Shown here one piece after another: positions 51,888-59,661 of a stretch of 64,000 nucleotides of DNA. The DNA is taken from NCBI RefSeq assembly GCF_003312915.1, contig NZ_CP030261.1, positions 1,302,001 through 1,366,000 on the forward strand, in the 5' to 3' direction. The stretch comes from Flavobacterium fluviale (GTDB taxonomy: Bacteria > Bacteroidota > Bacteroidia > Flavobacteriales > Flavobacteriaceae). A program made the translations under genes and the position numbers. A model generated the notes under the pieces. The model searched no databases. It was not told the origin of the DNA and saw only the letters and a program-made list of their open reading frames with translations. Numbering within the stretch: the first letter of the stretch is position 1; every line of letters begins with the position of its first letter.

Positions 51888-52526
51888 TTATCCGAAATAA
51901 TAGTTCAGAATATTAAAAAGAGTTACAATAGCAATCAGTCCCGTAATACTTCCGATTATGGTATTCATGTTCCGCATTAAGTAATCGGTTTTCTTTTCAA
52001 TTCTTCCGAAGAAAGCAATGTAGCTGTATAAAACGGCAAATGAGCCTATAACCGAACCCAGTACAAATGTGAAGATGATATTGTTTTCGAATACAAAAAG
52101 ATGATACGAAGCCAAAGTGACACTTACTACAACATAATACGGAATTGGAAAAAAGTTTAAACTGGAAAGCAGCATTCCGAGAAAGAAACGACTTTTTTTG
52201 CTGCTCTTCTTTATCTTCGATTTTTTCTTGGTTATCGGGTCTTTTGCAATAAACAAAAAGTAAATTGTTAGAATAGAAAAAATAACAAAACCTACTTCGC
52301 GCAAAAGCGTTACCACATCTGGGCGGTTGTCAATTACACGAGCAAATAAAACAGCTACGTAAACTTGGAAAAAAATAACCAAAACGGCACCAATAACAAA
52401 CCAAAAAGCATTCTTTTTTCCTTCTTTCAAGTTTATTTTGGCAGCTGTCATGTTGATTAATCCAGGCGGAATAATCCCAATGGCGGCGGCGATAAAACCT
52501 GAAAGTAATGGAGTTAGATATACCAT
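51888..52526 (-). CDS. LysE/RhtB-family transporter
   Basis: A 212-residue inner-membrane protein with six hydrophobic segments. The N-terminal LLSGFIAAAIGIIPPGLINMTAAKINLKEG (residues 7-36, with the family's PPG motif) marks the LysE/RhtB amino-acid exporters. A Lys/Ser-rich loop (KKKSKIKKSSKKSRF, about 102-116) lies in the middle. The substrate is unknown. It is 42 bp downstream of trmB on the same strand and probably co-transcribed. Confidence 0.85.
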   Translation of the reverse strand: MVYLTPLLSGFIAAAIGIIPPGLINMTAAKINLKEGKKNAFWFVIGAVLVIFFQVYVAVLFARVIDNRPDVVTLLREVGFVIFSILTIYFLFIAKDPITKKKSKIKKSSKKSRFFLGMLLSSLNFFPIPYYVVVSVTLASYHLFVFENNIIFTFVLGSVIGSFAVLYSYIAFFGRIEKKTDYLMRNMNTIIGSITGLIAIVTLFNILNYYFG

Positions 52527-52568
52527 TCAGTTGTTTAAGTGGTTAAAAGTTAGCTTTTGGAAACTAAA

Positions 52569-53246
52569 TTAGTCTTTAATTTTGAAACGAATATACGTAA
52601 TTGCCTTGTTAATTTCTAAATATTGTTTCTCATAAAATGTCTGGATTGAAGTTACAACTTCTGGGCTTCCTTCATTTTTGTAAACATTATGGTTGGCATA
52701 TAATACTTCGTGGCCTTCACCATGAAGCAGTCCAAGCGTATATCCGTGCATAAATTCGCTGTCGGTTTTAAGGTTTACGACACCATCTTTTTTGAGGATT
52801 TTTTTGTACAATTTCAAGAACTCAGAATTCGTCATTCTGTGTTTCGTTCTTTTGTATTTAATCTGCGGATCTGGGAAAGTAATCCAGATTTCGTCTACCT
52901 CATTCTCAGCAAAAATATGATCGATTAATTCGATTTGAGTGCGGACAAAGGCAACATTATGCAGGCCGTCTTCAACAGCAGTTTTAGCACCACGCCAGAA
53001 ACGAGCACCTTTAATGTCAATTCCGATAAAATTTTTGTCTGGGTATTTTTCTGCTAATCCAACAGAGTATTCACCTTTTCCGCATCCTAATTCTAAGATT
53101 AACGGATTATCGTTTTTAAAGAAATCAGAATTCCATTTTCCTTTTAAAGGCATTAAATCGCCAACAACTTCTTCTCTGGTTGGTTGAAAAACGTTTTGAA
53201 ATGTTTCGTTTTCTCTGAATCTCTTAAGTTTATTTTTACTTCCCAC
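52569..53246 (-). CDS. trmB: tRNA (guanosine(46)-N7)-methyltransferase
   Basis: A 225-residue SAM enzyme that makes m7G46 in the variable loop of tRNA. Motif I is LELGCGKGEYSVGLA (about 50-64). IGIDIKGARFWRGAK and the family signature FPDPQIKYKRTKHR (about 126-139) with the catalytic Asp are present. The length is standard. It leads a short minus-strand unit with the LysE-type transporter. Confidence 0.96.
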   Translation of the reverse strand: MGSKNKLKRFRENETFQNVFQPTREEVVGDLMPLKGKWNSDFFKNDNPLILELGCGKGEYSVGLAEKYPDKNFIGIDIKGARFWRGAKTAVEDGLHNVAFVRTQIELIDHIFAENEVDEIWITFPDPQIKYKRTKHRMTNSEFLKLYKKILKKDGVVNLKTDSEFMHGYTLGLLHGEGHEVLYANHNVYKNEGSPEVVTSIQTFYEKQYLEINKAITYIRFKIKD

Positions 53247-53322
53247 TTTTTACAAAAATTTTCCGCAAAATTAAGGAATATAAACGAATGGATAAGATGT
53301 AATTGCGGTTTAAATTTTTTTA

Positions 53323-53377
53323 GCCACAGATTTTAAGGATTTTTCTACAATCTATGAGAATCTTTAAAATCTGTGGC
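53323..53377. repeat. GCCACAGATTTTAAGGAT palindrome
   Basis: 18-base arms 53323-53340 and 53360-53377 pair with one mismatch. It lies 8 bp downstream of the ammonium transporter stop codon; on the minus strand the stem is followed by AAAAAAATTT, not a T-run, so it is not an ordinary terminator. Confidence 0.75.
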
Positions 53378-53385
53378 AAATATTT

Positions 53386-54768
53386 TTAACCATAGTGAGG
53401 TTCTGTAATTGGCTGTGCTTTTGGATCAAGAGATTCATCGTGCTGTGATAAATCCAGTCCGATGTGTTCTGATTCTTCAGAAACCCTTAACGGAATAATG
53501 AAATTGGTTACTTTAAACAAGAAATAAGCTCCGAAGAAAGTAAATACAGAAACCAATACCAATGCCATCATGTGATGTCCAAAAACATTCCAGCCTCCGT
53601 GAAGTAAACTAGCTTTTTCTCCGTGAGCAAATATTGCTGTTAAAATCATTCCCATAATTCCACCGACACCGTGACACGCAAAAACGTCAAGTGTATCGTC
53701 AAATCTTTTTGAATATTTACAGTTTACAGCCGTGTTAGAAACCAAAGCCGTTACAAAACCGAAGAACATACTTTCTGGTACAGAGATATATCCCGCAGCA
53801 GGTGTAATGGCAACTAAACCAACAACCGCTCCGATGCAGGCTCCTAAGGCAGAAACTTTTCTTCCGTTCATTCTATCAAAGAAGATCCAAGTTAACATTG
53901 CGGCTGCAGATGAGGTTGTAGTAGTTGCAAAAGCCATAGCGGCAGTTCCGTTGGCAGCAAGAGCAGAACCAGCGTTGAATCCGAACCAGCCAAACCATAG
54001 CATTCCTGTTCCTAATAATACAAACGGAATATTGGTTGGAATATGCTGGCTGTTTTTTCTTTTTCCTAAAACAATAACACCAGCCAAAGCTGCAAAACCA
54101 GAACTCATATGAACTACAGTTCCTCCAGCGAAATCTTTTACTCCAAAATAACTTCCTAAAACTCCAGTTGGATACCAAACGGCGTGACATAAAGGAGCGT
54201 ATATAAAAATTGTAAATAAACTGATAAAAACTAAATAAGAAATAAAACGAACACGTTCTGCAAACGAACCCGTGATAATTGCCGGACAAATAATCGCAAA
54301 TTTCATTTGGAACAAGGCAAAAAGCATAAACGGAATCGTACTTGCCAAATTTTTATGAGGCAGAACCCCAACATAATCCATAAAAGCAAAAGTAGTAGGA
54401 TTGCCGAAAAAGCTGTAAAAATGATCTCCAGAACCAAAACCAACCGGATCTCCAAAAGCGAGGCTAAAAGCTACTACAACCCATAAAAGCGTTACCACAC
54501 CTAAGCAGATAAAACTTTGAAGCATTGTCGAGATCACATTCTTTTTGCCCACCATTCCGCCGTAAAAGAAAGATAATCCTGGTGTCATGATAAGAACCAG
54601 ACAGCTTGAAGTAAGCATCCAGGCAACATCAGCAGGTACAATATTGTCTATCGTTCCAAATTCTGATAGCACATAACTATTTTCTGTTACTGTTGGCCAA
54701 AATGCACCGATAGTGCAAACGACACTGATCATGATAAAGGAAATAATCCAGCGTTTTTCTATTTTCAT
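53386..54768 (-). CDS. Ammonium transporter (Amt family)
   Basis: A 460-residue protein with about eleven TM helices. Family marks: TPGLSFFYGGMVGKKNVIS (about 62-80), DFAGGTVVHMSSGFAAL with the first pore His, GTGMLWFGWFGFNAGSALA, and CHGVGGIMGM with the second pore His. It conducts ammonium/ammonia inward. A GlnK-type PII gene, usual next to amtB, is not adjacent. The cytoplasmic tail is acidic (EESEHIGLDLSQHDESLDP). Confidence 0.95.
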   Translation of the reverse strand: MKIEKRWIISFIMISVVCTIGAFWPTVTENSYVLSEFGTIDNIVPADVAWMLTSSCLVLIMTPGLSFFYGGMVGKKNVISTMLQSFICLGVVTLLWVVVAFSLAFGDPVGFGSGDHFYSFFGNPTTFAFMDYVGVLPHKNLASTIPFMLFALFQMKFAIICPAIITGSFAERVRFISYLVFISLFTIFIYAPLCHAVWYPTGVLGSYFGVKDFAGGTVVHMSSGFAALAGVIVLGKRKNSQHIPTNIPFVLLGTGMLWFGWFGFNAGSALAANGTAAMAFATTTTSSAAAMLTWIFFDRMNGRKVSALGACIGAVVGLVAITPAAGYISVPESMFFGFVTALVSNTAVNCKYSKRFDDTLDVFACHGVGGIMGMILTAIFAHGEKASLLHGGWNVFGHHMMALVLVSVFTFFGAYFLFKVTNFIIPLRVSEESEHIGLDLSQHDESLDPKAQPITEPHYG

Positions 54769-55030
54769 TTTTAAAATACTTTGTTAACCCTATTTTTTTT
54801 GGGGTCAAAGTTAAAAAAAAATAAAGATTCTTGTTTTTAAGGCTGTTAAAATAGAGGTGTGTGTTTCATTTTGATTGATTTTTTAAAATACGGGTCATTT
54901 TTTTGACAGTATCTTATTTTAAAGTTACAAAAAAGCACAGTTTTTATCGAATTTATTAAAATTAATTTCTCAATACGTTTCGTAAAGTGCTATAAAAGTT
55001 ATGTTTATAATAACAAAAGCCTAAAATGTT

Positions 55031-55519
55031 TTATTTCTTCTGAAGCTTTGCTATTAAAGCATCTTCAATTGGTGTTTTGATTTTAGTTACAGCATCAACT
55101 TCATCATTCGGAATTGTCATGGATAAAACATAGTGCTGAATTTTCCATTCTTTCCCCACTTTTACCAAAACTCCAGAACCGCGGCAGATTTTCATTTGAG
55201 TATCCAGCAATTCATCAAACCAAGCTAATTTTCCAGTTTTGTCAAAAAAGATATGACGTTCCAAAGCTTTAAAATTCCAAGTTGTTCCTTTGTCGAAAAA
55301 AGGTTTTGCCCAAATTGCAAATTCTTTTTTAGTCCAATTTTCGGTTGCATCCGTTCCAATGTAAATCGCATCATCTGTCAAAGTACTAAAATAAGCGTCA
55401 TATTTTACCTCGCCGGCAGCTTTATGCCAAGCATCTAGCGTTTTGTTAATTTGATCTTTGTCGGTTTGCGCATTTGCAAAAGAAGTGACTAATAATAGAA
55501 GTAAAAGTGTTTTTTTCAT
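55031..55519 (-). CDS. Exported NTF2/SnoaL-like protein
   Basis: A 162-residue protein with signal peptide MKKTLLLLLLVTSFANAQ, then an NTF2-like cone: TLDAWHKAAGEVKYDAYFS, DDAIYIGTDATENWTKKEF, and a beta-sheet ending WKIQHYVLSMTIPND. Such proteins (DUF4440/SnoaL-like) bind small ligands or act as simple enzymes; the ligand is unknown. It is a single gene on the minus strand. Confidence 0.85.
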   Translation of the reverse strand: MKKTLLLLLLVTSFANAQTDKDQINKTLDAWHKAAGEVKYDAYFSTLTDDAIYIGTDATENWTKKEFAIWAKPFFDKGTTWNFKALERHIFFDKTGKLAWFDELLDTQMKICRGSGVLVKVGKEWKIQHYVLSMTIPNDEVDAVTKIKTPIEDALIAKLQKK

Positions 55520-55597
55520 GATAATATTTTATTTGAGTTTAAAGGTATAATTTTTTGAAACATATAGTGATATAAGAAAATTAAAGAAAACGAATTA

Positions 55598-55685
55598 TTG
55601 CCACAAAGGCACCAGCGCGCAAAGTTTATTTTAAGATTCTCGGCGACTCTGTACCTTTGCAGCTTTGCAACTTTGTCCCTTACTA
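55598..55685. repeat. GCGCAAAGTT..CTTTGCAACTTTGT repeat
   Basis: GCCACAAAGGCACCAGCGCG, AAGATTCTCGGCGACTCTGT and ACCTTTGCAGCTTTGCAACT share words with the palindrome at 51249-51353 (CGACTCTG, CTTTGC) in a degenerate form. Confidence 0.55.
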
Positions 55686-55708
55686 AATTATCTCACGTTT
55701 CTTATATG

Positions 55709-55737
55709 TTGTAATCGCGAAAAAACAATTATATTTG
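55709..55737 (+). promoter_or_regulatory. Promoter of the GHRCDI lipoprotein gene
   Basis: TTG (55709-55711), 18 bases, then TATATTTG (55730-55737). This fits the Bacteroidetes consensus well; the start codon follows 24 bases later. Confidence 0.68.
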
Positions 55738-55760
55738 AGAGATTTTAAAATACCACCCCA

Positions 55761-56444
55761 ATGAATTCAAAATTACTTATAAGTTCACTTGCTATAACTT
55801 CGCTTTTATTTGTTTCTTGTAAAAAAGAATTAGAGCCGCAGGAAAGTACAGCATCTTCTGAATTGGTAAGATTAGGACTTGCAAAAGATACTACAAAAAC
55901 TGCTGCGCCGGTTGTGCAAACTCCTGCAGCAAATCCGAATACGGTTTTGAGCGACAATAAAGGACTTAATCCAGCACACGGACAGCCGGGACATCGTTGC
56001 GATATTGCAGTTGGAGCACCTTTGAATTCTGCACCGACACAGCAGGTACAAGCGGTTCAAGGACAAGCAGTTCAGGGACAAACTGCACAAGTAACTCCGA
56101 ATCAAAAAAATGTGGTTACGACTACTACAACAACGCCTGTTAAAACTGCAAAAGGCATGAATCCGCCGCATGGACAACCAGGACATAGATGCGATATTCC
56201 TGTTGGAGCACCGTTGAATTCTCCTGCTGCCAAAACTACAGCGTCCACCACAAATGCAGCGCAAAGCGGATCTGTTACTCAGAATTTTACTGTAACGCCT
56301 CCGCCATCCAATACAGTTCCAGCGTTATTAAGCACTGAAAGTGCAGGGCAGGACACAGCAGTAGCAGACGGAATAAATCCAGCGCACGGAAAACCCGGTC
56401 ACCGTTGTGATATTGCAGTTGGAGCGCCGCTGCCAAAATCTTAA
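55761..56444 (+). CDS. Lipoprotein with three NPxHGxPGHRCDIxVGAPL motifs
   Basis: A 227-residue lipoprotein: signal MNSKLLISSLAITSLLFVSC (Cys20), then low-complexity Ala/Thr/Pro/Gln-rich linkers that carry a strongly conserved 19-21 residue motif three times (residues 69-89, 133-153, 205-225), NPAHGQPGHRCDIAVGAPL and close variants. Each has two His and one Cys, a possible metal or heme site. Similar motifs occur in other Flavobacteria proteins, as far as I recall without known function. The motif is conserved at protein level while the linkers are not, which argues for function. It is monocistronic, with its own promoter and terminator. Confidence 0.82.
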   Translation: MNSKLLISSLAITSLLFVSCKKELEPQESTASSELVRLGLAKDTTKTAAPVVQTPAANPNTVLSDNKGLNPAHGQPGHRCDIAVGAPLNSAPTQQVQAVQGQAVQGQTAQVTPNQKNVVTTTTTTPVKTAKGMNPPHGQPGHRCDIPVGAPLNSPAAKTTASTTNAAQSGSVTQNFTVTPPPSNTVPALLSTESAGQDTAVADGINPAHGKPGHRCDIAVGAPLPKS

Positions 56445-56470
56445 AAGAAGAATCAAACTGATATAAAACA

Positions 56471-56506
56471 AAAAAGACGTTTCTAATTTGAAACGTCTTT
56501 TTTTAT
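56471..56506. terminator. Terminator between convergent genes
   Basis: AAAAAGACGTTTC (56471-56483) and GAAACGTCTTTTT (56490-56502) pair perfectly, then more T's. Confidence 0.92.
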
Positions 56507-56525
56507 GATTGTAAAAACCCAAATA

Positions 56526-56840
56526 TTAATGTGCTTTTATTTTTTCGAAAGTTGTAGTCAACGATTTTTTGACTTTAGCCAAAGCGCCGCTAAATGCTTT
56601 TTCAAGTGTATCTGCGTGTTCTGTAACAGTGATTGGCTGTAATTTTACAGGACGAACCTCGATTACACATTTTTTGTCCTGCAGACTGAATTTTTCTCCA
56701 TTTTCATCTCCAAAATGAACTTCGATACGGGTTATTTTATCTTCAAAACGCGCTAAACCTTTTTCTAATTCTCCAGAATAGTAAGCTTCTAATCTTGCAT
56801 GTCCCTCAATGTTTTTGTCGGTGTTGATTTGTACTTTCAT
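56526..56840 (-). CDS. HPF/RaiA-family ribosome hibernation factor
   Basis: A 104-residue protein of the short hibernation-factor type: MKVQINTDKNIEGHARLEAY at the start, RFEDKITRIEVHFGDENG, KCVIEVRPVKLQPITVTEHA (strand/helix core) and AFSGALAKVKKSLTTTFEK. It binds the 30S decoding region and stabilises idle ribosomes. No long C-terminal dimerisation domain is present. A single gene, convergent with the lipoprotein at 55761. Confidence 0.88.
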   Translation of the reverse strand: MKVQINTDKNIEGHARLEAYYSGELEKGLARFEDKITRIEVHFGDENGEKFSLQDKKCVIEVRPVKLQPITVTEHADTLEKAFSGALAKVKKSLTTTFEKIKAH

Positions 56841-57018
56841 AACGGATTATATTTAATGATTGTTTCTCAAATCTATCCATTTTAAAAGGAAAAGCCAAGT
56901 GAGTTAAGGAAATATTATGAATTTTGAGAGATTTATTTTTCAATTTTGTAATTTAGATTGCAACTTAGAATCTCTAACCTTTAATAAAGAAAAAACTTAC
57001 AAATTATTTTTGTTTTCG

Positions 57019-57026
57019 TATGTTTG
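57019..57026 (+). promoter_or_regulatory. Candidate -7 box of the small gene at 57169
   Basis: TATGTTTG matches TAnnTTTG. It is 143 bases upstream of ATG 57169, a distance that includes the insert described at 57030-57166; without the insert it would be about 20 bases, the usual distance. Confidence 0.45.
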
Positions 57027-57029
57027 TAG

Positions 57030-57166
57030 TTCCTAAATGCAAAAATATATGAACAAAAAAAAATTATTGCCCGTGTGGTATGGTGGCGGTATTGGAAACA
57101 ATCGCAACGCTCTTTGCAGCGTAGGACACCTAATCTATGCGGGTTTTATATTTCCTAAATGCAAAA
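57030..57166. repeat. 107-bp insert between 15-bp direct repeats
   Basis: TTCCTAAATGCAAAA occurs at 57030-57044 and 57152-57166. The 107 bases between are less AT-rich than their surroundings, run from GCCCGTGTGG to CTATGCGGGT (short inverted ends) and contain a small hairpin ACGCT..AGCGT (near 57097-57113). It separates the -7 box from the start codon of the next gene. It looks like a small mobile or duplicated element; no transposase is encoded. Confidence 0.6.
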
Positions 57167-57168
57167 TT

Positions 57169-57402
57169 ATGAGTACAACAACCTTTTCTAAAGAAACCCA
57201 ATTAAGGTTAACTGAATTCTTCAATAATTCAATTGATGTCAAAAGTATGGCAAAAAGCATTCGACAAGTAAATTATATTCTTGCCTTAAATGTAATGCAC
57301 GAAACTGAATTTCTGCAGCAAGAAAATATCAATCTGGATGAAAGCTTTTATTGGCTGAATAAATTGGCGGAGATTCTGGATCCTTATTTGGATGTTGAAT
57401 GA
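57169..57402 (+). CDS. Small conserved-looking helical protein of unknown function
   Basis: A 77-residue protein starting at ATG 57169 (MSTTTFSKETQLRL). The longer in-frame ORF from 57037 runs through the insert and is rejected as the natural start. Predicted fully helical: LTEFFNNSIDVKSMAKSIRQ, YILALNVMHETEF and FYWLNKLAEILDPYLDVE. No family is recognised. It is next to the restriction-modification operon, convergent with it. A strong terminator follows. Confidence 0.6.
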   Translation: MSTTTFSKETQLRLTEFFNNSIDVKSMAKSIRQVNYILALNVMHETEFLQQENINLDESFYWLNKLAEILDPYLDVE

Positions 57403-57415
57403 TTATAGAAATTGG

Positions 57416-57441
57416 AAAAAGCCACTTCACAGTGGCTTTTT
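57416..57441. terminator. Terminator between the small gene and the R-M operon
   Basis: AAAAAGCCACT (57416-57426) and AGTGGCTTTTT (57431-57441) form a perfect 11-bp stem with loop TCAC; it serves both strands. Confidence 0.92.
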
Positions 57442-57449
57442 ATTGTTAT

Positions 57450-58235
57450 TTACAGTACAACTTGTTTATTGAAAATTGTATCTAAATGATGTTCTAAAAA
57501 TTCTTTTCTTGGTAAATATTTTTGAGCTTTAATAATTTCTTGATTCTCAATTGGAGCAAAATATTTATGAAAGTATTCGCTGTTCTTTTTCTCTTTAAGA
57601 GAATCGGAGAATATGATTTTATGTTCAACATTAATTCCAATTAATCCTTTATCGAAAGCTTTGTCATAAAGTGCGGAAAAACAAATTCCATTTTCAGGCT
57701 CTAATCGATATTTTTCATTAGCCGACCAAGGAACTATATGACTGGCAAATAATAATTCGGGAATATCAATGCCTGTAATTGCACATTTATTTGCGTAATT
57801 TGTTAAAACTATTTTTCTAAAAACACATTGATTTACTCTTGTTTTTACTTCACGAATTACAGTTTCTCCTTTTAAATCTTTTAAATCGATAAGAAGGTCT
57901 TTGTATTTATTTTCAATAGAAGTATTTTCTTTTGAAGCTAAGATTTCTTCACTTTTAAATAGTAGTTCTTCTTTGTCGTTAAAAAATTCACTCCATATTG
58001 GTTTTACTTGATTCATTCCGTTTTTTAAACCTCCAATGCCTCTTTGCTGGTGAAACGGATCTATACTTGCAAAATTAGAAAGTCTCATCGCTACTGCACT
58101 TGGAGTTCTGCCTATAATTCCAGATAATCTTATTATGTCAGGGTTTTTAGAATGTATTTTTCCAAATTCAATTGTAAGATATAAGTTAAAGGCGAGGATA
58201 AGTTCATCTCGCGTCCAAAGAGTTTTTTGTGGCAT
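57450..58235 (-). CDS. HNH endonuclease
   Basis: A 261-residue protein. The N-terminal part (1 to about 75: WTRDELILAFNLYLTIEFGK, GRTPSAVAMRLSNFASIDP) looks like a helical DNA-binding domain common in restriction-linked HNH proteins. The HNH domain (about 140-215) has CAITGIDIPELLFASHIVPW and the catalytic GICFSALYDKAFDKGLI. It is the third gene after the cytosine methyltransferase and the putative restriction enzyme on the same strand, 112 bp from the latter. It may be the actual cleaving enzyme or a modification-dependent nuclease. Confidence 0.88.
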   Translation of the reverse strand: MPQKTLWTRDELILAFNLYLTIEFGKIHSKNPDIIRLSGIIGRTPSAVAMRLSNFASIDPFHQQRGIGGLKNGMNQVKPIWSEFFNDKEELLFKSEEILASKENTSIENKYKDLLIDLKDLKGETVIREVKTRVNQCVFRKIVLTNYANKCAITGIDIPELLFASHIVPWSANEKYRLEPENGICFSALYDKAFDKGLIGINVEHKIIFSDSLKEKKNSEYFHKYFAPIENQEIIKAQKYLPRKEFLEHHLDTIFNKQVVL

Positions 58236-58347
58236 TTTTGGATAATTTGTTCTTCAGTAAATATAAAGAATAAATCATAATTACGACTTGTCGGAAAAAG
58301 AGTCTAAGCTCGGGTGTTTTAAAGTATTGTATTCAATCAAGTAACTT

Positions 58348-59661
58348 CTAAACGAAAAAATTATCCTCATCCGTTGGAACTGGCTCATCTTTCATAAACA
58401 ATTCGAAAGAACCAATAGGAGCGAAGTCAATATGAATTAAAGTATAATCATTTTTATTTCGCCATAAGCGAAGAGAATCCGTGCCTTTTTTTTGCAGCCA
58501 TTTACGAGTTACAGGTTCACGTTCTTTTAGTCCCAATACATCTACAAGCAACCATTGACCTAATGCCGATTGTCCGTATCTTTTGCCGTTTTCATCTTTT
58601 ATAATATTACTTCCTGACTGCAGACCTTTCATGTTATCTTGCGTAACTAATGCTGGAATAGTTTTTCCATTTGGAAGTTTTAAAGAAAAATGAACTTCAG
58701 GTTTTTCATCTGCAGGACCATTGTAATTTTCTTTAATTTTTTCAAATTCGAAGATATTTGAGGTGAAAAAATCAGGATGTTTTCTATGAAACTCTCTCGG
58801 AATAGGAACATAAATTTCATTTAAAGGCCTTGGAGTGCTACTGCCTTTGTTTTTAGAAGCGGCATTCCATGCATTTAATCCAGACTTTTCTTCTACTTCT
58901 TTAGATTGATAAGAATATAATGGTAAATAAACTTCAACTATATCTGGTTCAGCAGTTTTTGAAGTTTCAATAATGTCAAAATAAGCTTTTAACAGAAAGG
59001 AAAAAGGATCCTCAATAATCTTTACATCAAATTTATTGAGCGTTAGAGTATTGTATTTTTCACAATCAAATTTCTGCCATATTTGAGAATCGGCAAATGT
59101 ATATCTGTAATCTTTATTTCCGTCAGACCACGATAAAGCAGATGATGTTGCGCTGCAATCTTTAAGTTTATTTACATCAATTAACGGATACGCGCATTCA
59201 TTTATGGTGAAAATACCTTTGTCACGAGTTATATAATGGTAAATATTTTTGTCTTCTGATAAACCTAAGCGTTCATAATCACTTTTCATTCTTTGATTTT
59301 TAATCTCAGAAATTTTGTAAGCTAATGAATGCAAATCATCACGATACTCATTTATATCATTTTGATAGCGCTTAAGCTGCATAACTTTTTGGAAAGAAGG
59401 TTTGCTTCCCATCCAAGTTTTTAAACCAATTCCAATTCGGTTGTCGCCAAAAACAGAAAGTACATCATGCGGCGTGTTTCCAATATCTACGTTTTGGCTA
59501 TTGAAGATTTTTGTAAAAACAGTTTCCTGAAATTTAGAATCGAGATAAGGTATTAAATCCCCTTGTTTTTGACGAAACAAATTAGACAATGCTCCGTAAA
59601 CCTGCAAAAACTTTACATATTCGTTTCTTTGTTCAATGGGAAATTGTTCCCAAATGCTCAT
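58348..59661 (-). CDS. Putative type II restriction endonuclease
   Basis: A 437-residue cytoplasmic protein whose ATG overlaps the methyltransferase stop by four bases (ATGA), so they are translationally coupled. The N-terminal third has GDNRIGIGLKTWMGS and VMQLKRYQNDI, which could be a PD-(D/E)xK-like nuclease core. The C-terminal third (FHRKHPDFFTS, FSLKLPNGKTIPALVTQD, GQWLLVDVLGLKEREP) resembles B3-like DNA-recognition domains of enzymes such as NgoFVII. Both assignments are from pattern memory. The role as restriction enzyme follows mainly from coupling to the methyltransferase. Confidence 0.65.
   Translation of the reverse strand: MSIWEQFPIEQRNEYVKFLQVYGALSNLFRQKQGDLIPYLDSKFQETVFTKIFNSQNVDIGNTPHDVLSVFGDNRIGIGLKTWMGSKPSFQKVMQLKRYQNDINEYRDDLHSLAYKISEIKNQRMKSDYERLGLSEDKNIYHYITRDKGIFTINECAYPLIDVNKLKDCSATSSALSWSDGNKDYRYTFADSQIWQKFDCEKYNTLTLNKFDVKIIEDPFSFLLKAYFDIIETSKTAEPDIVEVYLPLYSYQSKEVEEKSGLNAWNAASKNKGSSTPRPLNEIYVPIPREFHRKHPDFFTSNIFEFEKIKENYNGPADEKPEVHFSLKLPNGKTIPALVTQDNMKGLQSGSNIIKDENGKRYGQSALGQWLLVDVLGLKEREPVTRKWLQKKGTDSLRLWRNKNDYTLIHIDFAPIGSFELFMKDEPVPTDEDNFFV

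Noticed and set aside
53732..54289. Long ORFs on both strands inside the ammonium transporter gene
   Set aside because: They are shadows of a strongly supported Amt gene, with low-complexity, Lys/Cys- or Ala-rich translations and no start context.
57037..57168. N-terminal extension of the small protein at 57169 (start at 57037)
   Set aside because: The extension is encoded by the insert between direct repeats and its composition differs from the rest; ATG 57169 gives a compact helical protein.
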